Shown piece after piece: positions 9,801 to 17,908 of a stretch of DNA of 64,000 bases (its first letter is position 1; the number at the start of each line of letters is the position of its first letter). Under the pieces are notes generated by a model. That model was not told the DNA's origin. It saw nothing but the letters and a program-made list of their open reading frames with translations, and did not search any database. The translations under genes and the position numbers were made by a program. The DNA comes from an uncultured Prevotellaceae bacterium. Its GTDB lineage: Bacteria > Bacteroidota > Bacteroidia > Bacteroidales > Bacteroidaceae. The stretch lies in the NCBI GenBank assembly GCA_900316445.1, contig ONCZ01000004.1:1-64000 (forward strand). Reading direction: 5' to 3'.

Positions 9801-10357
9801 ACCTTCGAGGGATCAGAGAAACCTGCCTTCTTGATAAGGGCATCCGTCAGCTGATAGAAGCCCGTCTCCGGGATGCTGATCTTCGCCCATGTGCCAGACT
9901 GGAGGACAGAGTGGTCGGCATAGCGTTCCTCGGCCGTAAGAGCGGCACGGGTTCTGGCAACAGGCGTGGCAGTCACATTCAGTTTGAAGAACACCAGTTT
10001 CTGATACTTCCCGTTGCGATACACCAAAGGCACAAACGACACCTCGAGCACACCCTGCTTTCGGGCCACTTCCACAGACTGAGACACCTCCGGCCATGCC
10101 GGCAGCGGTTCGCCACAGACCTGCTGATAGCGCTTGACATCCGCAGGCGACATATCAATGAACAAAGGATACTCGATGCTGACGTGCCAGACGGAGTCGG
10201 CATAATGACTGCCCAACTGCTTCTGATACGTATAGACAGGCAACAAAGAGTCTATCCTGACCTGCTGTGCCGTCAGGCTCACGTACTCCTGTGCCTCTGT
10301 ACAAACACAAAGGAACAGAAGAACGCATCCTATCATCATTCTCCAGACGTTTCTCAC
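6848..10357 (-). CDS. porU: Type IX secretion C-terminal signal peptidase/sortase PorU
   Basis: 1169 residues, a usual PorU length. A signal peptide ends CTEAQ. After an N-terminal beta domain comes a gingipain-like C25 domain, with GDGAWDN, the catalytic His683 in NYNGHGAP and Cys716 in TASCDIMPFD. The C-terminal ~80 residues (NPAWDQTTF..., VFDLSGRQLY..., NTGVYLCRF, TVKLVILKQ) form a T9SS-type CTD that PorU keeps. PorU cleaves the CTD of cargo and attaches anionic lipopolysaccharide at the cell surface. porV follows after 62 bp; they form one operon with the ispF fusion. Candidate cargo in this window are the C10, S8 and M6 proteases. Confidence 0.94.
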   Translation of the reverse strand: MRNVWRMMIGCVLLFLCVCTEAQEYVSLTAQQVRIDSLLPVYTYQKQLGSHYADSVWHVSIEYPLFIDMSPADVKRYQQVCGEPLPAWPEVSQSVEVARKQGVLEVSFVPLVYRNGKYQKLVFFKLNVTATPVARTRAALTAEERYADHSVLQSGTWAKISIPETGFYQLTDALIKKAGFSDPSKVKLYGYGGALQPEMLTGDYLAETDDLKEVPTCMIDGRRLFYGVGPVNWETAATTTRTRNPYSDAGYYFLTESEDEPLYISQEDFTAAHYPTANDYHDLYEVDDFAWYHGGRNLFDKTLFSIGNPYSYALYANGETGTLSVALTYDGSISATVAVNDSVIGTITRNVSLDSYTEAEENVTNYVLTNLKAGENTVTITQTSGANLRLDYLSLTLDNPKAMTDLQASDLPVPNFLYLIMNQDHHADKAADMIIIIPTNQQVVSEAERIKAWHEDHDGMRVRIVPADELYNEFSSGTPDATAYRRYMKMLYDRAETDQDQPRYLLLFGDGAWDNRMLCGDWDDYNPDDFLLCFESENSFSHVSCYVSDDFFCLLDDGEVIQDGSSYKGKPDVAVGRYPARTLDQAKVLVDKTLSYATNEFAGPWQNVICMMGDDGNNNSHMTTADRVATLIEKNYPGYQVKKIYWDAYQRVSSATGYSYPEATRQIKQQMADGALFMNYNGHGAPYAFSHELVMKLADFEASTTNHLPLWLTASCDIMPFDGQEDNIGETVMLSQKGGGVAFFGTTRTVYANYNEAMNLAFTDYVLTPGYTIGEAARQAKCDLVSTGRDISPNKLQYTLLGDPALPLACPQIEVVVDSINGQPAGSAVTLGAGSIAKVTGHVVRGKEVATDFQGVVTATVRDAEETIVCKLNDTSSQGAETPFVYKDRTKTLYQGADSVSQGVFHFTFAVPKDISYTDGSGLMTLYAVNNDQTETAHGLTDDFYLTDSEIAANDSIGPSIFCYLNSRSFSNGDKVNATPYFFAELYDESGINASGSSIGHDLELVIDGETSQTYNLNDYFTFNFGDYRSGTVGFSIPTLSYGSHTLQFRAWDVLNNSSVSRLSFMVSDDASSGDVNVICTKNPAWDQTTFIITQSMAGSDMDVLMEVFDLSGRQLYKREMKGATTNGAYVLNWNLSLSGGSFLNTGVYLCRFTVGGTSKTVKLVILKQ

Positions 10358-10413
10358 GTTCTGCTGAAATCTTTAGGATAATAACGTTCTTCTGTTCCTT
10401 TTATTGTGTGGCG

Positions 10414-11805
10414 TTAGCCTCTTGCTTCGATTTTCTTGTTGATATCGTCGATTACCTCGTCAGTCAACTCATACTTCGAGATGATGAACATGGCGAGAGC
10501 GAGCAGGATGGCGGGGATGACGCAGACCAGCCAGAGGATACCTTCCTCAGCAACAGGCGTCTGGTCGATCTCTGCGCTGTTATAGCCTACGAATGCCAGA
10601 ACGGCGGGACCTACAATACTACCGAAGGTCATACCGGCCTTGAAGAACAGACCTGTCAAAGCATTCACGATACCAGAGATACGACGGCCAGTGGTGTACT
10701 CACCATAGGAGATGACCTCAGGAACCAATGCCCACATATAACCCGTAGCGACGATGACGCCCGTAGACTTGATGAACTGTGCCACGTAAATCATCATCAT
10801 GCTGGGGCTCTCCATCTTGGAGATGAAATAGAGCATTCCCATACCGATGATGGCGGCAGTCAGGAAGAGATAGAACATATTCTTCTTTCCCACCATGCGC
10901 TTGAACCAAGGCACCAGCGGCATGAAAATGAATGCAGGCAGTGAACCCAGGGCCATGAATATCGACAGTTCCTGAGCCGAACCGTGCAGGTTGCTGTTCA
11001 TGAAATAGGCTCCTGCGGCATTACCGACAGACATCATGGCGAAAGCGGTGATGAAGAAGAAAGCGAGAACGCGCAAGGGACGGTTACGAAGGAACTCCAT
11101 CCACAGGTCGCTGACCTTTACGTCTTCCGTAGCCTTCTCATCCATCACGACACGCTCCTTACACTGTGTGAAGCAGAAGAAGAGCAGGCAGAAGCCTACG
11201 ATGGCGTAGATAGTCATCGTGGTGAACCATGCCGAAGGATCCTTCGGAAGGCTGTCAGACGGAGCACCTGCAATCAGGGCGATGAACAGGGGCAGACCCG
11301 AATTCACTGCCAGACCACCGAGGTTAGCCATAAACATACGCACTGAGGTGAGAATGGTGATCTCGTCGGTGTCGCGTGTCAGCGAAGAGTTCAAGGCGCC
11401 GTAAGGCACATTGATAAACGTATAGAGCAACTGCATGGAGATATACGTCACATAGGCATATATCAGCGACGGTGCGAAACCGTTGTAGAAACACAGGATG
11501 GCGAATCCTGAAAGGGGAATACCTACGTAAAGCAGATATGAGCGGTATTTTCCGTAACGTGGGTTGCTCTTGTCGATGAGTGCACCCACGATGGGGTCCC
11601 AGATGACGTTTGCCACATTACCCACCAGGAACATCACGGCCACTGCCGAAGGCGTAAGTCCGTAGATGTCGGTGTAGAAGAATAGCAGATAAGTACAAAT
11701 GACCTGAAAGATCAGGTTCTGTGCCAGGTCACCGGAACCGAAGCCGATGCGCTGTACCCAGTTGAGCTTGTAGAAGCCCTTTGATTCGTTTGTTGTTGTT
11801 GACAT
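10414..11805 (-). CDS. GPH-family glycoside/pentoside/hexuronide:cation symporter
   Basis: 463 residues, about 12 membrane helices. The N-terminus WVQRIGFGSGDLAQNLIFQ and the loop DPIVGALIDKSNPRYGKYRSY are signatures of the GPH (MelB/XynP) branch of the major facilitator superfamily. It should import an oligosaccharide or pentoside with a cation. It lies 26 bp downstream of the SGNH esterase gene on the same strand, probably one operon, and opposite a second GPH symporter with a GH43 enzyme. The substrate cannot be read from sequence; xylo- or arabino-oligosaccharides fit the neighbours. Confidence 0.88.
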   Translation of the reverse strand: MSTTTNESKGFYKLNWVQRIGFGSGDLAQNLIFQVICTYLLFFYTDIYGLTPSAVAVMFLVGNVANVIWDPIVGALIDKSNPRYGKYRSYLLYVGIPLSGFAILCFYNGFAPSLIYAYVTYISMQLLYTFINVPYGALNSSLTRDTDEITILTSVRMFMANLGGLAVNSGLPLFIALIAGAPSDSLPKDPSAWFTTMTIYAIVGFCLLFFCFTQCKERVVMDEKATEDVKVSDLWMEFLRNRPLRVLAFFFITAFAMMSVGNAAGAYFMNSNLHGSAQELSIFMALGSLPAFIFMPLVPWFKRMVGKKNMFYLFLTAAIIGMGMLYFISKMESPSMMMIYVAQFIKSTGVIVATGYMWALVPEVISYGEYTTGRRISGIVNALTGLFFKAGMTFGSIVGPAVLAFVGYNSAEIDQTPVAEEGILWLVCVIPAILLALAMFIISKYELTDEVIDDINKKIEARG

Positions 11806-11831
11806 AATTTGATTTACTATTTTATGATTTA

Positions 11832-13793
11832 CTATTTACGATTTAATACCAATTCGAAAGAACTCATAGGCAGACCGCTCAATGAACGGACATTAGCCTT
11901 GAGGGGATTGTCCTTCCAGGCATAACGCACTTTCTGAGGAGAGAGGTCAGAGGCCAGAGGTGAGAGGATCGTGATGCAGTTGCCATCAGCAGTAGCCTCA
12001 GCATTCACGAATTTCCCGTCTTCACCGGCAATCTCGAACTCATAAAGCGTTCCAGCCAGAACAGGCTGATCAATAGCGAGGACGACTTTACCGTCTTGTA
12101 CCTCAGAAGAGATGATTTCGGGTGCTAGGCTCACCTTCTTATCATTGAAGACCAGACGGTCAAAGCAGAGACCGACACGCTCTGCCACTTCTTTTTTGCG
12201 CAAGGGATGGATATCGACAGTTTCACCCAAGTCATTAATAACGGCAAGTTCAGCATAGGGATCGGCCTTGGCTGCGGTACGCTGGGCCTCACGAAGCTGT
12301 GCCCATCCACTGTGTACAGGCTCAGCCTGATAAGTAATGGGCCTCGGCATACCTGTCTGTTGGCGACCGTCGTAGTTGGCGAGCTGCACGATGACGAACG
12401 GCATCTGCTGGTCCTGCCAACGGTCACGCCAACATCCCATTAACTTCTTCAGATAGTCGGCATAAGGAGCAGGGTTACCAGTGTTCGACTCGCCCTGATA
12501 CCACACCACACCGTTGAGGGCATAGGGTGCCAGAGGATGGAGTACGGCATTATAAAGGGTGGTGGGCAGATTCTGCAACGACACGTCACCACTGGGACAC
12601 GACGGCATCTCAACACCAATATGCATCTTCCAGGTGTCTGCAAGTGGGATAACATCTTTAGGCATAGGGTTCTGCGAGAGACGGTCATCGCCAAAGCAGA
12701 GCATATAAGGCTTCTCCGGAATAAAGTGTACAGCCCCGTATTTATTGATAAACCGCACGCTGATCACGTTGTCGCCTTCCCGCAACAGTCCCTCCGGAAT
12801 ATCATAACGCCGTGGGGGATACTGATAGTAAGTGTGGCCGATCTCCTGACCATTGAGATAAGTGACATCCTGGTCGAAGAGCGTACCCAGCAACAGACGG
12901 GCAGCCTTACGCGCGTGTTCCTTATTTATATTTATATGCTGACGGAGCCATACGGTACCCGTACCCCGCCAAGTCCAGTCATTCTGATTGATGGTCTGCC
13001 AGTTGGTATCGTCATAGTCAGGACGGATATAGTCCTGTGTGGCATCAGCCTCATTGAGCAAAGCATCCCACTGCTTATTTGCCTCTGCATTGGCTTTCAT
13101 CTGTGCCTTCACGTATTCATCGTTCTGATAGAATGCCGTCCGCTTCACCAGCATAGGATAGTCGCGCTGGAGGGAATCTGCAGAGATCCACGCCTCGATG
13201 GGGGTGCCACCCCAACTGTTGACGATAATGCCCTGAGGAACTTTTGTCTTCTCAAACATCCGCTTGCCAAGGAAATAACCTGCAGCTGAGAACAGCCAAG
13301 CGTTCTGCTTTGTCACAGGTTTCCAGTTAATGGATGTGGGCAGAATATCATCCTTCACGCCGTGGGTGCTCGTGTTGTTCTGTACACGGAACAGACGAAT
13401 CTGGGGATTCTCGTAAGTATCAATCTCCTGGGTATACTGAGGATAGACGCGCTCGATGGTCACATCGATGTTCGACTGTCCGGACAACAGCCACACGTCA
13501 CCGATAAGAACATCTGTAAACTGTAAATTGTTGACCGTCAACTCATAGGGACCTCCTGCCTTCATCTTCGGCAAGTCCACCCGCCAACGGCCCTGTTCAT
13601 CAGCCGCAGTCGTATATTGCTTCTTATTGAAGGTGACGGTCACCGTCTCACCAGCGTCAGCCTTTCCCCAAATGGGGATGGTTTTGCCACGCTGGAGTAC
13701 CATACCCGACTGAAAAAGCTGGGGTAATGACACCTTTGCCTCCGCCAATGACACACACAGCAGTGCTGTCAGGAAAAAAAGAAATTTCTTCAT
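11832..13793 (-). CDS. SGNH-type esterase (sialate O-acetylesterase family)
   Basis: 653 residues from MKKFLFFL at 13793; the longer frame to 13856 runs through the promoter at 13814 and is rejected. A signal peptide ends SLAEA, then KVSLPQLFQSGMVLQRG, the typical start of the family. The nucleophile block is LLSGQSNIDV; VVWYQGESNTGNP carries the second SGNH block; the C-terminal acid/His region is near NDLGETVDIHP. The insert with NINKEHARKAARLLLG and DQDVTYLNGQEIG is a galactose-binding-like (jelly roll) domain. Likely role: periplasmic removal of acetyl groups from acetylated glycans before uptake by the adjacent GPH symporter; acetylxylan is at least as likely a substrate as sialic acid. 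Confidence 0.88.
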   Translation of the reverse strand: MKKFLFFLTALLCVSLAEAKVSLPQLFQSGMVLQRGKTIPIWGKADAGETVTVTFNKKQYTTAADEQGRWRVDLPKMKAGGPYELTVNNLQFTDVLIGDVWLLSGQSNIDVTIERVYPQYTQEIDTYENPQIRLFRVQNNTSTHGVKDDILPTSINWKPVTKQNAWLFSAAGYFLGKRMFEKTKVPQGIIVNSWGGTPIEAWISADSLQRDYPMLVKRTAFYQNDEYVKAQMKANAEANKQWDALLNEADATQDYIRPDYDDTNWQTINQNDWTWRGTGTVWLRQHININKEHARKAARLLLGTLFDQDVTYLNGQEIGHTYYQYPPRRYDIPEGLLREGDNVISVRFINKYGAVHFIPEKPYMLCFGDDRLSQNPMPKDVIPLADTWKMHIGVEMPSCPSGDVSLQNLPTTLYNAVLHPLAPYALNGVVWYQGESNTGNPAPYADYLKKLMGCWRDRWQDQQMPFVIVQLANYDGRQQTGMPRPITYQAEPVHSGWAQLREAQRTAAKADPYAELAVINDLGETVDIHPLRKKEVAERVGLCFDRLVFNDKKVSLAPEIISSEVQDGKVVLAIDQPVLAGTLYEFEIAGEDGKFVNAEATADGNCITILSPLASDLSPQKVRYAWKDNPLKANVRSLSGLPMSSFELVLNRK

Positions 13794-13813
13794 CAGATTG
13801 CAATTTGATGTTG

Positions 13814-13821
13814 CAAATATA
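13814..13821 (-). promoter_or_regulatory. -7 box for the esterase gene
   Basis: TATATTTG on the minus strand, 21 bp before the ATG at 13793. It lies inside the longer open frame and so decides the start. Confidence 0.6.
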
Positions 13822-13927
13822 CTAAAAAAGTTCGATGAAATCATCAAAAACTTCATTTTTCTTACCTAATGAAACAAATTCAAAAGTGTCTGTAACATAT
13901 CGTAATGTCCGTTGGCGTTTTTTTGCT

Positions 13928-13935
13928 TAACTTTG
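13928..13935 (+). promoter_or_regulatory. -7 box for the GPH/GH43 operon
   Basis: TAACTTTG, 40 bp before the symporter ATG at 13976. With 13814-13821 it makes a divergent promoter region that probably shares regulation of the two sugar operons. Confidence 0.6.
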
Positions 13936-13975
13936 CAAACAAAATCAGACGATATTCAAAATAGAAAGCAAGACG

Positions 13976-15433
13976 ATGAAGGATTATGCTTCACAAAAAG
14001 TTTCACTCGGAGAGAAATTCGGCTACTCTTTAGGAGACGCTGCCGCCAATCTGGTGTTCCAGATGATGATGATCTTCCAGTTGAAGTTCTATACGGACGT
14101 ATTCGGACTGGATGGTGCAGTGGCAGGCAGCATCCTGATGATCGGAAGTCTCTCTGCCATCATCGTAGATCCTACAGTGGGACTACTCATCGACCGCACG
14201 AGAAGCCGCTGGGGTAAGTTCCGACCTTGGGTATTGTGGACGATCATACCGTTCTGTCTGTTCTATGTCCTTGCTTTCTATAACCCCGGCATCCAGCAGA
14301 AGTCGATGGTAGCCACCTATGCCACCATCTCCTACATACTGATGATGACAGCCTACTCCTTCAACAACATCCCCTACGCCACGTTAGGTGGTGTGATGAC
14401 CAGTGACATCAAGGAACGTACGAGCATCACGACCATCCGTTTCATCGCCGTCACCATCGCCCAGTTCGTCGTACAAGGACTCACCCTCCCACTCGTCGAT
14501 ACCTTCGGACAGGGGAATAAGCAACACGGATGGGTATGCACCATTGGCCTCTTCGCCTGCATCGCCATCATACTGTTTGTCATTACCTTTATGGTGACTA
14601 AGGAGCGCATCCAGCCTCCTCCCACGCAGGAAACCAATATCAAAGAAGATATCAAGGACACCGTCTCTGATGTATCATGGAACTCCATGGCCCTGCTTAC
14701 CTTCGCCATCTTTATTACACTGGCGATGTGGGGATCTGCTATGAACTTCTATTTCCAGTACAATATCGACCAAAAGTCACTGCAAGACTTCCTGAACCTC
14801 TTCGGACTGAATATCGAACAGAAGGAGGCCTACTCCATCGGTTTCTCCTTATTTAATATGAGTACCGCGATTGTGCAGTTCTTAGGAGTGGTATGCCTCT
14901 CCAGATATCTGGCCAACAAATACGGCAAGAAAAAGGTGTTCATCGTGTGTCTCTCGCTAACCGCCTTCTTCACCGCCCTCTTCTATATCCCCTCGCCGAC
15001 GGATGTCAGTCTGTTGTTCGTGCTGAACATCCTAAAGTCGCTGGCCTATGCCCCGACGGTTCCTTTGCTGTGGGCGATGATTGCCGATGTGGCTGACCAT
15101 ATCGAGTATCAGAACTACCGTCGTGCTACGGGCTTCTGCTTCTCGGGTATTACCCTTGCCCTGAAGTTAGGACTGGGATTGGGAGGTGCTATCGCTGGTG
15201 TGATTATCAGTATGTTCGGCTATGTCTCTGGCGGTGAGGCCGTTCAGAATGAGACGGCGATGGAGGGCATCCGCATCGTGTCGAGCATCGTGCCTGCCAT
15301 CCTCTTCGGTGTCGGCGTGATTGCCCTTTACTTCTACCCCATCAGCAAGGAGTATAATGAGAGTATGCAGGCCGAACTGGCAGGGCGCCGCCGTTTGATC
15401 GCGAAACAAAAGGACGAGAATTTATTAGACTAA
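13976..15433 (+). CDS. GPH-family sugar:cation symporter (second copy)
   Basis: 485 residues, about 12 membrane helices. SLGEKFGYSLGDAAANLVFQ at the N-terminus and DPTVGLLIDRTRSRWGKFRPW are GPH signatures, and ADVADHIEYQNYRRATGF near the C-terminus is also typical. A longer cytoplasmic loop with a QSLQDFLNLFG-like insert separates the middle helices. The GH43 gene follows after 27 bp, so imported oligosaccharide is probably hydrolysed in the cytoplasm, since that GH43 lacks a signal peptide. Divergence in sequence from the other GPH symporter suggests a different substrate rather than a recent duplication. Confidence 0.88.
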   Translation: MKDYASQKVSLGEKFGYSLGDAAANLVFQMMMIFQLKFYTDVFGLDGAVAGSILMIGSLSAIIVDPTVGLLIDRTRSRWGKFRPWVLWTIIPFCLFYVLAFYNPGIQQKSMVATYATISYILMMTAYSFNNIPYATLGGVMTSDIKERTSITTIRFIAVTIAQFVVQGLTLPLVDTFGQGNKQHGWVCTIGLFACIAIILFVITFMVTKERIQPPPTQETNIKEDIKDTVSDVSWNSMALLTFAIFITLAMWGSAMNFYFQYNIDQKSLQDFLNLFGLNIEQKEAYSIGFSLFNMSTAIVQFLGVVCLSRYLANKYGKKKVFIVCLSLTAFFTALFYIPSPTDVSLLFVLNILKSLAYAPTVPLLWAMIADVADHIEYQNYRRATGFCFSGITLALKLGLGLGGAIAGVIISMFGYVSGGEAVQNETAMEGIRIVSSIVPAILFGVGVIALYFYPISKEYNESMQAELAGRRRLIAKQKDENLLD

Positions 15434-15460
15434 TATTAACTACAAAAAGAAAAAAAGATT

Positions 15461-16462
15461 ATGAAGCCACGTTATCTTTATCCCAGTGACTATTATGCAG
15501 ATCCTTCTGCCAATGTGTTTAACGGAAAACTCTTCGTCTATCCTTCCCACGACTGGGAGGCTGGTGCTGCCTTCGACGATGACGGCGGACACTTCCAGAT
15601 GAAGGACTACCACGTGATCTCTATGGAGGACGTGGAGAACGGTGAAGTGACAGACTACGGCAAGATCCTCGACGTAGAGCAGGTGGCCTGGGCCGAGAAG
15701 CAGATGTGGGACAACGATGTCGTCGAGAAGGACGGCAAGTATTTCCTCATCTTCTCTGCCAAGGACTACAACGGTGTGTTCCACCTCGGTGTGGCCGTTG
15801 CCGACAAGCCCGAGGGTCCGTTCATTCCTCAGGAGCAGCCTATGCGCGGCTCTTATTCCATCGACCCTTGCGTGTTCAAGGATGACGACGGACAGATTTA
15901 TTGCTACTTCGGTGGTCTCTGGGGCGGACAGCTCCAGTGGTACAAGTCGCCCAAGCAGCTCTTGAAGGAAGGCGTCGACCTCGGTCCTGCCGCTGACAAG
16001 AAGACACAGCTCTTCGCTCCTGCCGACGTGCCTGCCCTGCCCAGCAGCGTAGTGCGTCTGAGCGACGATGTGATGCAGTTTGCAGAGGCTCCACGCGATG
16101 TGATCGTCATCGACAAGGACGGACAGCCCCTGAAGGCTGGTGATCCTCATCGTTTCTTTGAGGCTTCGTGGATGCACAAATACAATGGCAAGTACTATTT
16201 CAGCTATTCTACTGGTGACAGCCACTTCCTCTGCCATGCCATCGGCGACAACCCCTACGGCCCGTTCACCTATCAGGGTGTACTCCTCGATCCCGTTGTG
16301 GGCTGGACTACCCACCACAGCATCGTCCAGTACAAGGGCGAGTGGTTCCTGTTCTATCACGACTGCGTTCCCTCCAATGACATCACGCATCTGCGCTCAT
16401 TGAAGGTGCAGCGTCTGTTCTACAATGAGGACGGAACCATCAAGAAGGTTATCAACGAATAA
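15461..16462 (+). CDS. Glycoside hydrolase family 43 (xylosidase/arabinofuranosidase type)
   Basis: 333 residues, one five-bladed propeller domain, no signal peptide, hence cytoplasmic. GH43 landmarks: an N-terminal Asp in SDYYADPSANVFNGKLFVYPSHD (general base), the second Asp in RGSYSIDPCVFKDDDGQIYCYFGG (pKa modulator) and the catalytic Glu in RFFEASWMHKYNGKYYFSYST. It should release xylose or arabinose from short oligosaccharides. The second gene of an operon with a GPH symporter; a long hairpin terminator follows. Confidence 0.9.
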   Translation: MKPRYLYPSDYYADPSANVFNGKLFVYPSHDWEAGAAFDDDGGHFQMKDYHVISMEDVENGEVTDYGKILDVEQVAWAEKQMWDNDVVEKDGKYFLIFSAKDYNGVFHLGVAVADKPEGPFIPQEQPMRGSYSIDPCVFKDDDGQIYCYFGGLWGGQLQWYKSPKQLLKEGVDLGPAADKKTQLFAPADVPALPSSVVRLSDDVMQFAEAPRDVIVIDKDGQPLKAGDPHRFFEASWMHKYNGKYYFSYSTGDSHFLCHAIGDNPYGPFTYQGVLLDPVVGWTTHHSIVQYKGEWFLFYHDCVPSNDITHLRSLKVQRLFYNEDGTIKKVINE

Positions 16463-16486
16463 ACTTTATCCAACTATTACATTGCT

Positions 16487-16538
16487 CACCGCGACGAGCT
16501 GCTGGTTATGCCAGCGACTGTCGCGGTGCTTTTTTATT
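16487..16538 (+). terminator. Intrinsic terminator of the GPH/GH43 operon
   Basis: CACCGCGAC pairs perfectly with GTCGCGGTG, with an inner GCTGG/CCAGC stem, followed by CTTTTTTATT. The T-tract overlaps the last codons of the convergent M16 gene. Confidence 0.85.
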
Positions 16539-17820
16539 GGATAATCAGGGTGGTGAGGTTATCGGCAGGGAAAAGTTCTCCAGCCACTTGTTGTATATCC
16601 TCTGCCGTAACGGCGTCGATCTTTCTGAAGAGTTTATCGAGGTCGCGCTCATACCCGTGGTGAAGGAAGTTCCTGCCGAAGTCGAGGGCAAACTGCTCAC
16701 GATTGTCACAAGCGATGGCAATTTGTCCTTTCAGTTGTCGTTTGGCAGCCATCAACTGCGAGGCAGAGAGCGGACGAAGCATCACACGATCCAATTCCTT
16801 TCTTACAAGTCGCAGGCAACGGTTGATGTCGTGATGGTCACAACCGAAATAGACACTCCAGACGCCTGTATCAGAATAGGCAGCCATCGAACTCTCCACC
16901 GTATAGACCAGTCCGTGCCGCTCTCGCAGCGAGAGGTTCAGACGGGCATTCATACCTGGACCACCTATTATATTATTTAATAGGTATAGTGTCATACGCT
17001 TCGGATCGTCATAACGATAGGCCTGGGTGCCGAGCATCACGTGGGCTTGGTGAGTGCCGCGATTGAGAGTGATTGTTTTTCGAGGAAGGAGGAAAGAGGA
17101 AGGAGGAAGGAGATTACCTTGGAGGGTGTTTTCCCCTCCTGAGTAGGAGGGGTTAGGGGTGGTCTGATCCGCCTCATCACTATTCTCATTCCTCATTCCT
17201 CCTTCCTCCTTCCTCGAATTACTCACCAGTCGCTTAAAATCCACATCCCCATACACAAAGAACACCGCATTCTCAGGACGGTAATGACGTCTGACGAAGC
17301 GGAGGGCATCGGCTGTCTTAAAAGAGCGAACCCTGTCAGACGTACCGAGGATATTATGTCCAAGGGGATGTCCCTGGAAAAGGATATTCTCAAACTCGTC
17401 GTAGACCAACTCGGCAGGCGAATCATTATAACTCTCGATTTCATCGCAAATCACCTCCACCTCCTTATCGATTTCCTGCTGTGGATACTGACTGTGGAAG
17501 ACGATATCAGTCAGGAGTCCCACGGCCTTGGCAAAATGCTCTTTGGTTACAGCAGCATAGAACACGGTGTCCTCCTTGTTGGTAAAGGCATTCAACTCAC
17601 CGCCCACTCGCTCCAGGTCATTGATTACCTGCAAGGCACTGCGCTGCTCCGTGCCCTTAAAGGTCATATGTTCACAGAAATGCGCCAGTCCTTCCTCCCC
17701 AGGCTGTTCATCACGGGAGCCTACAGCCAAGTCATAGCCGCACCACACCACCTGCGATGCCGACGGCAGATGGATGATTCGCAGCCCATTATCAAGTGTA
17801 TATGTATTATATTTCGTCAT
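16534..17820 (-). CDS. M16-family metallopeptidase with repeat insertion
   Basis: 428 residues from MTKYNTY at 17820; the ATG at 17832 lies inside the -7 box. The zinc motif HFCEH (residues 47-51, HxxEH) follows AVGSRDEQPGEEGLA, and the downstream Glu lies in ICDEIESYNDSPAE. The length matches a single-unit bacterial M16B enzyme, which usually processes peptides in the cytoplasm or periplasm; no signal peptide is seen. Between FVYGDVDFKRLVSN and KTITLNRG lies a ~45-residue Ser/Pro/Glu-rich insert translated from nested repeats at 17081-17217. It falls between the two structural halves, where a loop may tolerate it. Confidence 0.9.
   Translation of the reverse strand: MTKYNTYTLDNGLRIIHLPSASQVVWCGYDLAVGSRDEQPGEEGLAHFCEHMTFKGTEQRSALQVINDLERVGGELNAFTNKEDTVFYAAVTKEHFAKAVGLLTDIVFHSQYPQQEIDKEVEVICDEIESYNDSPAELVYDEFENILFQGHPLGHNILGTSDRVRSFKTADALRFVRRHYRPENAVFFVYGDVDFKRLVSNSRKEEGGMRNENSDEADQTTPNPSYSGGENTLQGNLLPPSSFLLPRKTITLNRGTHQAHVMLGTQAYRYDDPKRMTLYLLNNIIGGPGMNARLNLSLRERHGLVYTVESSMAAYSDTGVWSVYFGCDHHDINRCLRLVRKELDRVMLRPLSASQLMAAKRQLKGQIAIACDNREQFALDFGRNFLHHGYERDLDKLFRKIDAVTAEDIQQVAGELFPADNLTTLIIQ
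17081..17217. repeat. Nested repeat insertion inside the M16 gene
   Basis: The outer arms GAGGAAGGAGGAAAGAGG (from 17082) and CCTCCTTCCTCCTTCCTCG (ending about 17216) are inverted copies. Between them, at 17131-17170, sits a family A element with palindrome CCCCTCCTGAGTAGGAGGGG and tail TTAGGGGTGGTCTGATCC. The whole is translated in frame, including DQTTPNPSYSGGE from the inner element and LLPPSSFLLPRK from one arm. Confidence 0.85.
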
Positions 17821-17829
17821 TTTCGGATG

Positions 17830-17837
17830 CAAAATTA
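17830..17837 (-). promoter_or_regulatory. -7 box for the M16 gene
   Basis: TAATTTTG on the minus strand, 9 bp before the ATG at 17820, which would leave almost no 5' leader. Confidence 0.45.
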
Positions 17838-17879
17838 CAAAAATAATGAATAAAACTCTTCACTTTTCACTTCTTTTTG

Positions 17880-17887
17880 TACCTTTG
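17880..17887 (+). promoter_or_regulatory. -7 box for the PfkB kinase gene
   Basis: TACCTTTG, 21 bp before the ATG at 17909; it rules out the longer frame starting at 17774. Confidence 0.6.
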
Positions 17888-17908
17888 CATCCACAAAACA
17901 AAAACAAA

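Noticed and set aside
10414-16462. Polysaccharide utilisation locus with SusC/SusD
   Set aside because: No SusC, SusD or sensor gene is present; only symporters, an esterase and GH43, so it is at most a small oligosaccharide-use module.
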